A stretch of 64,000 bases of DNA from Aminipila butyrica (GTDB lineage: Bacteria; Bacillota; Clostridia; Peptostreptococcales; Anaerovoracaceae). Numbering within the stretch: the stretch's first letter is position 1; each line of letters begins with the position of its first letter. Both the position numbers and the translations under genes were made by a program. Location: NCBI RefSeq assembly GCF_010669305.1, contig NZ_CP048649.1, positions 1,054,001 to 1,118,000 of the forward strand. The letters run 5' to 3'. Positions 9,001-15,803 of this stretch are shown piece by piece. Below the pieces are notes generated by a model, which saw nothing but the letters and a program-made list of their open reading frames with translations, was not told where the DNA came from and searched no databases.

Positions 9001-9117
9001 TCGTTGATTTTGAAAAAGGGAGTTTTTACGAAGGCAGGGACTTACACCGTTAATTTAAATTTGATGGGATTTTCTGACTGCGGCACAAAGACTGTTATTA
9101 TTGTGGCAGCCCCTTAA
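6073..9117 (+). CDS. secreted protein with DUF1533/HID-like region and duplicated C-terminal modules
   Basis: A 1014-residue exported protein. The ATG at 6073 follows AGAGG and opens a signal peptide (MKKLSSVFLSVLLSMV... cleaved near VLAAP). Two HID/DUF1533-like stretches are recognisable, about residues 175-265 and 405-505 (VSITRANWQSGLTLAF...SGYKT). This type of domain occurs in hemoprotein receptors such as streptococcal Shr and in many clostridial surface proteins. The C-terminus is a tandem duplication of about 200 residues (7888-8481 and 8509-9114), each unit with a TGNQPLTNLKA...TPKTGLEKGTY choice-of-anchor-like beta domain plus a YYIDEDVVITDF domain. No SLH or sortase motif is present. 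It lies 48 bp after the broken SLH gene, so it is probably its operon partner. The ligand is unknown; heme is only one possibility. Confidence 0.75.
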   Translation: MKKLSSVFLSVLLSMVIMLQGTQTVLAAPFEVYGRIEMNSADYYLDTDIDEFGNARIFPEKTTFSASDAVSGATTLAERFTLRADQGQNAVYAYSPERAQGYRDWANKITRITYLSYDWSELIRYVPSDMGYTEQEDGLALNTKSLDPGIYTVRIYSEGSETFVLNLEIQSPALTISINDGAESVYTYAKTSFKLSNLGFNWKTPVYEVVLNGVKLSTEQYSFVFNLLTLSENVLTKEGENTLTVKCYGYKDASLTFTAKPGNIPASREVMAISAATSSSGGGDVDGVSGATGTVPAFLVFNFDLLANAQLLKEHNLETEASKGVLKWWDEARKEVVRGYGSMDLYDWERYVASQLSFEDYVASKPMRATAADGLFWDMWEVKNVLENGKLGDPYDFYEQIAAPHPVVSITRANWQSGLTLAFADIPEEDISVDAWRAAMANVPFDAHIMVGSTGLRASEYEWTAEGELFFPKETLANRIMEGDTLTIRSSGYKTIKQKITFANGTYTPEPAANTFYVGDDVVIKGIPADLSSPEVRINGGEALFNGAGYGSSKYFTLKDGQINLYHKNFNEVGTYSVQIKSSNYATQTVKVKLEDGAGKPGYQVGPIANVVFDSLLEGYGTGLEKNVTINNTGNQPLTNLKAILSGGVDSKFTLAALDTTLVAGAGANLSITPKTGLEKGTYTETVTISADNMTPVTFTVTQIVGEEETPVTPEPGDGRPVLPSGQYYIDEDVVITDFNQTEPVVVEINANILDKANYTYKAGTLTLKINTFSKAGKYTVNVYMAGMPFLKTEKSIQIVAAPGADAHKYDIGTIANITFDQLTEGYAAGEQENVTLTNTGNQPLTNLKAALSGGVNSHFTLGAVDTTLAVDAGTDLFITPKTGLEKGTYRETVTISADNMTSVTFTVTQVVKEADAPVTPEPQPERPDLSAGQYYIDEDVVITGFSGTGTVVKINGEGISKTIEDNKLFTSNSDGSLILKKGVFTKAGTYTVNLNLMGFSDCGTKTVIIVAAP
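7888..8481 (+). repeat. tandem domain repeat, unit 1
   Basis: First of two roughly 200-codon units in the secreted protein. DNA identity to unit 2 (8509-9114) is very high locally (for example the segment encoding TGNQPLTNLK), which indicates a recent internal duplication. Confidence 0.8.
8509..9114 (+). repeat. tandem domain repeat, unit 2
   Basis: Second unit of the duplication, ending at the stop codon of the secreted protein. The spacer of about 27 bp between units encodes GADAHKYDI-type sequence. Confidence 0.8.
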
Positions 9118-9185
9118 TTTGTCACCTTACTTGTTTAAATGAAATGAGGAATTCCTAGAAAGAGTCTATAAAGACAATAAAAAGG

Positions 9186-9229
9186 CAACCGTCTTTGATA
9201 AAACAATATCATAGGCGGTTGTTTTATTA
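9186..9229 (+). terminator. intrinsic terminator after the secreted HID-like protein gene
   Basis: CAACCG (9186-9191) pairs with CGGTTG (9216-9221), with an inner GATA/TATC pairing, followed by TTTTATTATTT. Confidence 0.65.
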
Positions 9230-9271
9230 TTTATAAAATTGATTGACCAGGAGAAATAAACGGGAAATCCT

Positions 9272-9299
9272 TTGTTTCCAAAACAAATTTTGATATAAT
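9272..9299 (+). promoter_or_regulatory. predicted larB promoter
   Basis: TTGTTT (9272-9277), 16-bp spacer, TATAAT (9294-9299). An inverted repeat TTTGTTT-cc-AAAACAAA overlaps the -35 element. Confidence 0.55.
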
Positions 9300-9365
9300 A
9301 GAGCAAAATTAAAAAAGAGGGGGAATCCTAAAAATAGATTCCATGCCAATAGAAAGAGGTAAAAT

Positions 9366-10112
9366 ATGGACGCAAGAGAAATCTTATTGCAGGTACAAAA
9401 AGGGCAGGTTTCGGTAGAGGAAGCCGAGCAGTATTTCAGAAGACAGCCTTTTGAAGAAATGGGTTTTGCCAAGCTGGACACCCACCGGAAGATTCGTTCG
9501 GGCTTTGCGGAGGTGATTTTTTGCAGCGGCAAGAGCGATGCACACCTGCTAGACATCTTTGGACGGCTGTATGAGTCCGATGGGGAAGTCTTCGGTACCA
9601 GAGCTACCCCGTCTCAGTACGAGATCATTCGCGAAAAATATCCTCAGACCCAGTATGATAGCCTGTCCCGAATCATTAAAATTGAAAAGCCGGACAAAAA
9701 GCGGATTGGTAAGATTGCCGTCTGCACTGCCGGAACGGCAGACATTCCTGTAGCGGAAGAAGCCGCTCAGACCGCTGAATATTTCGGAAGCTACGTAGAG
9801 CGGATTTACGATGTAGGGGTCTGTGGTATCCATCGGCTTCTATCTCGGATTGAAACCATTCAGACGGCTAACTGTATTGTTGCGGTGGCGGGGATGGAAG
9901 GGGCTTTGGCCAGCGTTATGGCCGGATTGGTGGACAAGCCGATCATCGGCGTACCGACCTCTGTAGGCTACGGAGCCAGCATGAATGGATTGTCGGCGCT
10001 GCTGACCATGATTAACTCTTGTGCGAATGGCATCTCGGTCGTAAACATTGATAACGGATATGGAGCAGGCTATGTGTCCACCCAGATTAACCGGCTGGTA
10101 GCAGGGAAGTAA
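9366..10112 (+). CDS. larB: LarB, nickel-pincer cofactor biosynthesis carboxylase/hydrolase
   Basis: A 248-residue cytosolic protein. The N-terminal 95 residues form the LarB-specific helical region (EEAEQYFRRQPFEEMGFAKLDTHR), and residues about 115-245 form the PurE/AIRC-like domain (KIAVCTAGTADIPVAEEAAQTAEY...VAGMEGALASVMAGLVDKPIIGVPTSVGYG). In the known pathway LarB carboxylates the nicotinic acid adenine dinucleotide ring and hydrolyses it, starting the nickel-pincer cofactor of lactate racemase-type enzymes. LarC and LarE are not next to it, so either they are elsewhere or the gene has been separated from its pathway. AGAGG lies upstream of the start. The gene stands alone between a promoter and a convergent transglutaminase gene. 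Confidence 0.92.
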   Translation: MDAREILLQVQKGQVSVEEAEQYFRRQPFEEMGFAKLDTHRKIRSGFAEVIFCSGKSDAHLLDIFGRLYESDGEVFGTRATPSQYEIIREKYPQTQYDSLSRIIKIEKPDKKRIGKIAVCTAGTADIPVAEEAAQTAEYFGSYVERIYDVGVCGIHRLLSRIETIQTANCIVAVAGMEGALASVMAGLVDKPIIGVPTSVGYGASMNGLSALLTMINSCANGISVVNIDNGYGAGYVSTQINRLVAGK

Positions 10113-10122
10113 TCAGCTGTTT

Positions 10123-11319
10123 CTACCATTGTCCTTGAACTACTTGATATTTGTGGTCAGTGGAAAAGGCCGCGGTGTCGAAATAATTATAGCCGGAATG
10201 CCCGAAAGTGGTATCTACATCCAGCCAGCGTTGGGATTGGGAGTCGTACACCTGATTCCAGGCGTGATCTCCCCAGGAGGAACCGTTGTAACCCAGTCCG
10301 GTGACAAAACGAACCTGGAGGTCAGTCGCTTGACACATGGAGATGTACAGGCAGGCGTAGTCAAAGCAGATGCCTTCCCGCTGTTCAAAGGTGACGATAG
10401 AGCCGGATTCCAAGTGAGACGCATTGTCCACGATAAGAGCTGCCTTTGCCTTATCATACTGAATGCTCTGGCTGACCCACTGATATAGCAGGTAGGCCTT
10501 TTCTCGGTCCTCGGTGGCTGTGCCGACGATTTCCCGAGCTTTGGCATCGATTGCTTCATTAGAGCGGATGGCTTCATCCAGAGTCATACCATTAAAATAT
10601 TTGATGACAGGAACTTTCCAGTAGTTGGAATTTCCACCGTCTTCACTGCGCCGGGCAAAATCTTCTTCGGCTTTTTTAAAAGAGTCATTGAAGAGCACGG
10701 GTAACTGCTGGACCGCTTCGGTGCGGAGCAGGGGTTGGAGGAGACGGGTATCCATCAGCTGATAGGCAGCAGAGCGCTGAATATATTGATTGGCTGTGGG
10801 ATTGTTGATGAAACCCGTGTAAAAATGAAGAAGCAGAGTCAATACTAGGACTAGGCAGACGGACTTTGGCAGCTGCCAAATCAGACTGAGGAAGCCTTTG
10901 GTCCAGTCTCCTAACCGGTCGAAGGTGCGGACGGCTCGGGTCGACAGGGGCTGGAGCAGCCAGCGGTGAAGGGGAAGTGTCAGCAGTTCCAACAGCCAGA
11001 GCATAACCGCCAGAACGACAAACAAAGCCAGCACCCGGGCGGCGATATCGTGTTGGTAGCGGGTCAGCCAGTTCTGGAAGCCGGGTGCCAGAGACTGGAT
11101 TAGGGTAAAAAGCTTGCCGCCTGCACCGGTAAAGAGGCCGTCCGTAAATTGAAAGGCCAGAATCAGCCCCAGGATGAAGAGCAGGCTGTTCAGCAACGAC
11201 AAAAAAGCCTGCTGGATGCGACTGCCGGAAATGGGGTGCAGCAGGCCGGTGAGCAGCGGCATAAAGAAAAATGCTGAAATCAGCAGGGTGATAAGGTTGA
11301 TGTGGTCAAATAGATTCAT
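10123..11319 (-). CDS. membrane-anchored transglutaminase-like protein
   Basis: A 398-residue protein. The N-terminal half has about five hydrophobic segments, CvpA-like in layout (MNLFDHINLITLLISAFFF...). The C-terminal half (about residues 240-398) is a transglutaminase-core domain with the Cys-His-Asp triad visible: Cys in REGICFDYACL, His in WGDHAWNQVY, Asp in RWLDVDTTFG. Such proteins act as cysteine peptidases or crosslinkers outside the membrane in Clostridia. The start at 11319 follows AGGAG. It is convergent with larB, with only 10 bp between stops, and divergent from the HTH-desulfoferrodoxin gene. The target is unknown. Confidence 0.82.
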   Translation of the reverse strand: MNLFDHINLITLLISAFFFMPLLTGLLHPISGSRIQQAFLSLLNSLLFILGLILAFQFTDGLFTGAGGKLFTLIQSLAPGFQNWLTRYQHDIAARVLALFVVLAVMLWLLELLTLPLHRWLLQPLSTRAVRTFDRLGDWTKGFLSLIWQLPKSVCLVLVLTLLLHFYTGFINNPTANQYIQRSAAYQLMDTRLLQPLLRTEAVQQLPVLFNDSFKKAEEDFARRSEDGGNSNYWKVPVIKYFNGMTLDEAIRSNEAIDAKAREIVGTATEDREKAYLLYQWVSQSIQYDKAKAALIVDNASHLESGSIVTFEQREGICFDYACLYISMCQATDLQVRFVTGLGYNGSSWGDHAWNQVYDSQSQRWLDVDTTFGHSGYNYFDTAAFSTDHKYQVVQGQW

Positions 11320-11501
11320 AGGTGCTCCTGTATGATTTTGCGCTTAAGGGTTTATCTACATAGTATACCATATCTCAGCAAATAGAAACTACCGGCATAA
11401 TCTGTCAGAATAGGGTATAGGGAGCCTTTTACTGGAAGTCTACGGAGCGTGGATTGAATTTTTTTATATTTCCAGTTAGTCTAAATAGGGAGGTGCACAA
11501 C

Positions 11502-12092
11502 ATGGATTGTAACAAAGTTGGAGAATTGATACGAAGTCTGCGAAGGGAAAAAGGGCTGACCCAGAAACAGCTGGCCGATAAGATGAATATCAGTGATAAA
11601 ACAATTTCCAAATGGGAACGAGGCATGGGCTGCCCAGACGTATCCTTGCTCCAGGAGCTCTCCCAGCTGCTTGAAGTAAATATTGAAAAAATATTGTTGG
11701 GTGATTTGGCGCCTAACGATGCAGACGGAGGAAATATGAAAAAAATGAAGTTTTACGTTTGCCCCACCTGTGGGAATATTCTCACGGCTACGGGGTCGGG
11801 AGAAACATCCTGCTGCGGGCGGAAGCTGACCGCCCTGGTGGCTCATCCGGCTGATGAACTGCATCAGCTCACCGTAGCAAAAGTGGAAAATGATCGATAC
11901 CTCACATGGGATCATCCCATGAAGAAAGATCACTTTATCAGCTTTGTGGCTTGGGTGACTTACGATCGGGTACTGTTGATTAAGCTATATCCGGAACAGA
12001 ATCCAGAGGTGCGTCTGCCCATTATGGGAAAGGGCGTTTTGTATTTTTATTGCAGCCAACATGGACTGTGGATGAACAAAGACCTTTGCTGA
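11502..12092 (+). CDS. XRE helix-turn-helix fused to desulfoferrodoxin (superoxide reductase)
   Basis: A 196-residue fusion. Residues 1-66 are an XRE HTH (GELIRSLRREKGLTQKQLA...ISDKTISKWERG). Residues about 82-110 match the desulfoferrodoxin rubredoxin-like centre (CPTCGN...SCCG, four Cys). The rest matches the superoxide reductase domain with all five expected iron ligands: His in DELHQL, His in DHPM, His in KDHFI, and Cys and His in CSQHGLW. Superoxide reductase reduces superoxide to peroxide in anaerobes. The HTH suggests either a redox-sensing regulator or a DNA-tethered detoxifier; a class with this architecture (HTH-Dx-SOR) has been described in superoxide reductase classifications. The start at 11502 follows GGGAGG; the longer frame upstream lacks one. 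Confidence 0.85.
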   Translation: MDCNKVGELIRSLRREKGLTQKQLADKMNISDKTISKWERGMGCPDVSLLQELSQLLEVNIEKILLGDLAPNDADGGNMKKMKFYVCPTCGNILTATGSGETSCCGRKLTALVAHPADELHQLTVAKVENDRYLTWDHPMKKDHFISFVAWVTYDRVLLIKLYPEQNPEVRLPIMGKGVLYFYCSQHGLWMNKDLC

Positions 12093-12158
12093 CAAACGGT
12101 TGGACGGTGTGCGCATAATCGGAGGTTTAACTGGTTGTTTCGTCAGCAGAAATGCGGC

Positions 12159-12191
12159 AAGTATCGTCAGCAGGCTGTCGATACTTTTTTG
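12159..12191 (+). terminator. intrinsic terminator after the HTH-desulfoferrodoxin gene
   Basis: AAGTATCG (12159-12166) pairs with CGATACTT (12179-12186) around an inner CAG/CTG pairing, followed by a run of T. Confidence 0.8.
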
Positions 12192-12220
12192 TTGAAATGC
12201 ATGAAAAAGACCGCTATAAT
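12192..12220 (+). promoter_or_regulatory. predicted promoter of the iron alcohol dehydrogenase
   Basis: TTGAAA (12192-12197), 17-bp spacer, perfect TATAAT (12215-12220). The -10 box is enclosed by an inverted repeat (12207-12226). Confidence 0.65.
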
Positions 12221-12226
12221 GGTCTT
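12207..12226 (+). promoter_or_regulatory. inverted repeat over the -10 box, candidate operator
   Basis: AAGACC-gctataat-GGTCTT has perfect 6-bp arms around the -10 element. A second perfect palindrome, ACAGTT-a-AACTGT, lies at 12235-12247 near the expected transcript start. Both suit repressor or activator binding; the factor is unknown. Confidence 0.45.
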
Positions 12227-12327
12227 AAAATAATACAGTTAAACTGTTCACACAACGCCTGGCTAAAAGTCTATATGGAAGTAAAATTCAGAGGAACTGG
12301 ATGCAGGTAGAGAAGGAGGAAGAGCAA

Positions 12328-13518
12328 ATGGGAAGATTTACATTACCGAGAGACATTTATCACGGAAGTGGCTCTTTAGCTGAGTTGAAAAACTTAAAAG
12401 GAACAAAAGCCTTTTTGGTAGTAGGCGGCGGTTCCATGAAACGCTTTGGATTTTTGGACAAGGCCGTGGATTTGCTGAAAGAAGCTGGTATGGAAGTGGA
12501 ATTATTTGAAAACGTCGAACCGGACCCTAGCGTGGACACCGTTATGCGAGGAGCGGAGGCTATGGGTGTTTTCCAGCCGGATTGGATTATCTCCATGGGC
12601 GGCGGTTCCCCTATTGATGCGGCAAAGGCCATGTGGGCCTTTTACGAATACCCGGATACCACCTTTGAGGATTTAATTACGCCATTTAATTTCCCGCAGC
12701 TGAGGACTAAGGCTAGATTTTGCGCCATTCCGTCCACCTCAGGAACCGCTACGGAGGTAACGGCTTTTAGTGTAATCACGGACTATAAAAAAGGCATCAA
12801 ATACCCGCTGGCGGATTTCAACATTACTCCAGATATAGCCATCGTCGATCCAGAATTGGCGGAAACGATGCCAGCTAAGCTGGTGGCCCACACGGGGATG
12901 GATGCCATGACCCACGCCATAGAGGCCTATGTTTCCACCTTGCATTGCGATTATACAGACCCTCTGGCACTTCATGCCATTAAAATGGTCCACGAAAACT
13001 TGAAAAAGTCTTACGATGGGGAGAAAGAGGCAAAAGCCAACATGCACAACGCCCAATGTTTGGCCGGTATGGCTTTCTCCAATGCCCTGTTAGGTATCGT
13101 CCATTCCATGGCTCACAAGACTGGAGCAGCCTATAGCGGCGGCCATATCGTCCATGGCTGTGCCAATGCCATGTACCTGCCGAGAGTGATTCAGTTCAAT
13201 GCAAAAGAGGCAGAGGCGGCACATAGATATGCGGACATCGCCCGACTTATGGGTTTGGTTGGCGATACAGAGGCGGAGCTGATTGAAGCGCTGGTGAAGG
13301 AGATTAAAGCCATGAATCAGCTGCTGAGTATACCTGATTCGATCAAAGAATACGAAGGCGGTATTATTGATGAGGCAGAATTCCTGGAAAAACTGTCACT
13401 GGTAGCAGAGCTGGCCATCGGCGATGCTTGCACCGGTTCCAATCCAAGGATACCGACTCAGGAAGAGATGGAGAAACTGCTGAAAGCTTGTTATTATGGA
13501 GAAGATATCAACTTCTAA
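12328..13518 (+). CDS. iron-containing alcohol dehydrogenase
   Basis: A 396-residue group III (iron-activated) NAD(P)-dependent alcohol dehydrogenase. The nucleotide-binding motif GGGSPIDAAKAMW lies near residue 95. The metal site region is visible: Asp in HTGMDAMTHAIEAYVS, then His in GIVHSMAHKTGA and GGHIVHGCANA. Length is typical (380-400). It likely reduces aldehydes or oxidises primary alcohols or butanol-type substrates during fermentation. The ATG at 12328 follows GGAGGAAG; an upstream in-frame ATG at 12301 lacks a site. It is monocistronic, with its own promoter containing two palindromes and a strong terminator downstream. The actual alcohol cannot be told from sequence. Confidence 0.92.
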   Translation: MGRFTLPRDIYHGSGSLAELKNLKGTKAFLVVGGGSMKRFGFLDKAVDLLKEAGMEVELFENVEPDPSVDTVMRGAEAMGVFQPDWIISMGGGSPIDAAKAMWAFYEYPDTTFEDLITPFNFPQLRTKARFCAIPSTSGTATEVTAFSVITDYKKGIKYPLADFNITPDIAIVDPELAETMPAKLVAHTGMDAMTHAIEAYVSTLHCDYTDPLALHAIKMVHENLKKSYDGEKEAKANMHNAQCLAGMAFSNALLGIVHSMAHKTGAAYSGGHIVHGCANAMYLPRVIQFNAKEAEAAHRYADIARLMGLVGDTEAELIEALVKEIKAMNQLLSIPDSIKEYEGGIIDEAEFLEKLSLVAELAIGDACTGSNPRIPTQEEMEKLLKACYYGEDINF

Positions 13519-13537
13519 TAGGCGCTTAGCATAACAT

Positions 13538-13582
13538 AAAAAACTCCCCGACAGCATGAATGTTGCGTCGGGGAGTTTTTTA
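13538..13582. terminator. bidirectional intrinsic terminator
   Basis: AAAAAACTCCCCGAC...GTCGGGGAGTTTTTT is a long perfect hairpin flanked by A and T runs. It serves the alcohol dehydrogenase on the plus strand and the small gene at 13606 on the minus strand. Confidence 0.9.
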
Positions 13583-13605
13583 TATTTTCTAATTAGAAGT
13601 CATTT

Positions 13606-13896
13606 TTAAGCTGCGGTGTAATAAATTACACCAGAGGAAGTGGTAACTGTTCCCAATGTGGTATTTTCTACTACAAAGGCCTCTGCCTGATTTGGATCAA
13701 TGGTACCTGTTTGTGCTACTGAGAACGTGTACGTCTCATCAGCTGTGCCGTCAGACAAACTAATATAATAATAAGCGTTTGTGCCTGGTTTACAAGGGAT
13801 CGCCTCCGTATTAGTCACCTCGATGAATAATACGGAATCACTACTATCAGTATTGAAAGGAGTACCACTTGTAACAGTAATAGCAACTTCTGCCAT
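13606..13896 (-). CDS. small acidic protein of unknown function (96 aa)
   Basis: The minus-strand gene starts at ATG 13896 after AAGGAGAG; the frame upstream of this ATG runs into the divergent neighbour and is not used. The product begins MAEVAITVTSGTPFN and is Thr/Ser/Val-rich and acidic, with a predicted all-beta pattern and no signal peptide, membrane helix or Lys/Arg-rich segment. I do not recognise a family. It is divergent from a DNRLRE-domain gene across a 145-bp region with a long imperfect hairpin, which suggests linked function, perhaps in a phage-tail-like or cell-surface structure; this is only inferred. Confidence 0.65.
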   Translation of the reverse strand: MAEVAITVTSGTPFNTDSSDSVLFIEVTNTEAIPCKPGTNAYYYISLSDGTADETYTFSVAQTGTIDPNQAEAFVVENTTLGTVTTSSGVIYYTAA

Positions 13897-13996
13897 AAAA
13901 ATTCTCTCCTTGCTTTTTTTAATTTGAAAGGAAGTACTTCCCTTTATAATGTATTCAAAAACAAAGTTTGTGTGACTGCCAAGCGGTAACATCAGC

Positions 13997-14032
13997 ACCA
14001 ATATATTTCTATCATCATAATATGATATTGGT
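13997..14032. promoter_or_regulatory. nested inverted repeat in the divergent intergenic region
   Basis: ACCAATAT (13997-14004) is mirrored by ATATTGGT (14025-14032), and TATCAT (14010-14015) by ATGATA (14022-14027). It lies just before the start of the DNRLRE gene and upstream of the minus-strand small gene, so it could be an operator for both or a leader hairpin. Confidence 0.45.
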
Positions 14033-14041
14033 GATATTAAA

Positions 14042-14596
14042 ATGGGTTTTATGGATTTAACATGTACGGGATCGGTCAGTTTAATAAACGGTATCCAATG
14101 TTTCACCTATAATAATGACAAATTACGGATTGGACAAAATTTTATAACCTATCTCTCTTTTGAACTTCCTCCCGCTGTTTTTTTTACGCCTTTGAAAGAA
14201 GCAAAGCTTATTCTTTTTAAACTACCGATGAAGGTTATGGAAAGCACTGCGAGTCCTTTGACGGACCAATACGCCCTTTTTCCACTGCTGGATTATTTTA
14301 GTGTCTACAGCAGCTGGTATATGCTTCCGCGATTTGATGACAGCTTGAGGGTGGACTACGAAGATCAGCCACATATGAGTTACACCGAAATTGATATTAC
14401 AACAATCGCAGCTGCATGGAGCGAAGGAAAACTAGAAAATAGAGGGTTGGTTCTAACCGGTGCCCCTAATGGACAGGAACTGACTTATGCTTCCGACCAG
14501 TATGAAACCGCGGGAATGCGTCCTCGGATTCGGCTGACCTATGAAGGAATCTCTAAACCGCTGAGTATGGCCCCATGTACTGTAGAAGTTCGGTAG
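14042..14596 (+). CDS. DNRLRE domain-containing protein
   Basis: A 184-residue protein that fits the DNRLRE domain pattern: 'IGQNFITYLSFELP...EAKLILFKLP' near the start, 'YTEIDITTIAAAWSEGKLENRGLVLTG' in the middle, and 'RPRIRLTYEG' near the end. The domain is a beta sandwich found in many secreted and structural proteins. Here there is no signal peptide, and the protein is almost only this one domain. A weak GGTGAT site precedes ATG 14042. It is divergent from the 96-aa acidic gene and ends before a good terminator. Function unknown; intracellular or phage-derived structural use are both possible. Confidence 0.7.
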   Translation: MGFMDLTCTGSVSLINGIQCFTYNNDKLRIGQNFITYLSFELPPAVFFTPLKEAKLILFKLPMKVMESTASPLTDQYALFPLLDYFSVYSSWYMLPRFDDSLRVDYEDQPHMSYTEIDITTIAAAWSEGKLENRGLVLTGAPNGQELTYASDQYETAGMRPRIRLTYEGISKPLSMAPCTVEVR

Positions 14597-14622
14597 TAGG
14601 AAGTGGCTGCAAAGGGGATAGG

Positions 14623-14662
14623 AAAAGGCATATGAGCATGTATTTGCTGATATGCCTTTTTA
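14623..14662 (+). terminator. intrinsic terminator of the DNRLRE gene
   Basis: AAAAGGCATAT (14623-14633) pairs with ATATGCCTTTT (14650-14660) and ends in T. Confidence 0.8.
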
Positions 14663-14819
14663 ACATTGCTTTAGACAGATTAAGTGTAAAAAGGAGGGAA
14701 AGTGAAAGCAAAAAATATAAAGCCTGTGCCCTTAGACGCTGACCGATAATTAAGGCTTATAGCTCTCGCAAGCCAGTCGTTGCAAGGGTGGTGCTGATTT
14801 ATGACCGGGAATTTAATAA

Positions 14820-14849
14820 TTGACACAAAGTGATAAAAAGGATTATAAT
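14820..14849 (+). promoter_or_regulatory. predicted promoter of the MerR-family gene
   Basis: Perfect TTGACA (14820-14825) and TATAAT (14844-14849) with an 18-bp spacer. ACCT-taaagt-AGGT (14852-14865) lies at the expected start of transcription and may be an autoregulatory site. Confidence 0.7.
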
Positions 14850-14876
14850 GTACCTTAAAGTAGGTGATATAGACAG

Positions 14877-15734
14877 ATGGATTTAAAGAAAAGTGAATTT
14901 CTAATTGGTGAACTTGCCGAAATTTGTGAAATTTCCCCAATTACTCTACGGTATTATGATAAAATGAAAATTTTGAAACCTGATAGAATCTGCACAGAAA
15001 CAAATTATCGATATTATAGCCAAGAAAAGATTTTTTTTGTATTGATGATTAAATATTATAAACGTATTGGTTTCACATTAAAAGAAATAAGCATTCTATT
15101 GAATCGAACCAATCTCGAACAAATACAAAAATATTTCACAAAAAAGCTAGAAGAAATTGAAGGTGAAATTCAAAAATCTTATAGAAAACATGCTGCAGTT
15201 CGAGAATGGTCTCACCTTATAAATGAAGGTCAAGATTATTTAAACAATATCTTGCCAACTTCAGATGTTAAAATAGTAAATTTCCCCCTTCGTCAAGTGG
15301 TAGCTTCCAAAGTGTTAATTAATTGTAATCAAGAACGCCATGATTTTGATTCAATATTGGTCAACAAACAGATTGTGAATACTGCCGAAAAATACAATTT
15401 ATACTGTGCAGGACCAGTTCTTTTATTTTATAGAGACTACAAAGAAAGAATTGAAGGAACTTTTAATGAACTTGATATTTATGTCCCCATCTATGATGAG
15501 ATCACGCATTCTGATTCAATATTAGATTTTGGAGGCTTTAAAGCTGTTTCTCTCGTTCATATTGGCACATATGCAGATATCCATCTTTCTTATTTAAAAC
15601 TGATTCATTGGTGCCATGAGAATAAAATTCTGCCTCTTGGCTCTTCAATTGAAAAATATTTAATCGATCCATGGAGTACTAATGATGAGCAAAAGTATGT
15701 AACGGAAATAGTTTTGCCTATTTCCTGTAAGTGA
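14877..15734 (+). CDS. MerR-family regulator, BmrR-like with GyrI-type effector domain
   Basis: A 285-residue regulator. Residues 8-75 are a MerR winged helix (LIGELAEICEISPITLRYYDKMKILKPDR...TNYRYYS), residues 76-120 a dimerisation coiled coil, and residues about 130-285 an effector-binding domain of the GyrI/BmrR type. Such proteins bind hydrophobic compounds and untwist promoters with 19-20 bp spacers. The region is AT-rich compared with neighbours, as is the convergent GDSL gene, so the two may have arrived together. The GDSL gene promoter has exactly MerR geometry (see 16816-16847), making it the best target. GGTGAT precedes the start. Ligand unknown. Confidence 0.85.
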   Translation: MDLKKSEFLIGELAEICEISPITLRYYDKMKILKPDRICTETNYRYYSQEKIFFVLMIKYYKRIGFTLKEISILLNRTNLEQIQKYFTKKLEEIEGEIQKSYRKHAAVREWSHLINEGQDYLNNILPTSDVKIVNFPLRQVVASKVLINCNQERHDFDSILVNKQIVNTAEKYNLYCAGPVLLFYRDYKERIEGTFNELDIYVPIYDEITHSDSILDFGGFKAVSLVHIGTYADIHLSYLKLIHWCHENKILPLGSSIEKYLIDPWSTNDEQKYVTEIVLPISCK

Positions 15735-15752
15735 AAAAGGTATATCAAAGTA

Positions 15753-15793
15753 AAAGAGCTGCTATGAATGATTTTCATATTGCAGCTCTTTAA
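15753..15793. terminator. bidirectional intrinsic terminator between convergent genes
   Basis: AAAGAGCTGC and GCAGCTCTTT form the stem around a 20-nt loop that itself contains TGAA/TTCA pairing. It lies between the MerR gene and the convergent GDSL gene. Confidence 0.75.
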
Positions 15794-15803
15794 TATTCTT
15801 CCG

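Noticed and set aside
13897..14106. Long upstream extension of the 96-aa minus-strand gene
   Set aside because: It would overlap the divergent DNRLRE gene; the ATG at 13896 has a good ribosome site.
14699..14748. 15-codon GTG frame after AGGAGGG
   Set aside because: Very short, no hydrophobic or conserved character; more likely a decayed gene start.
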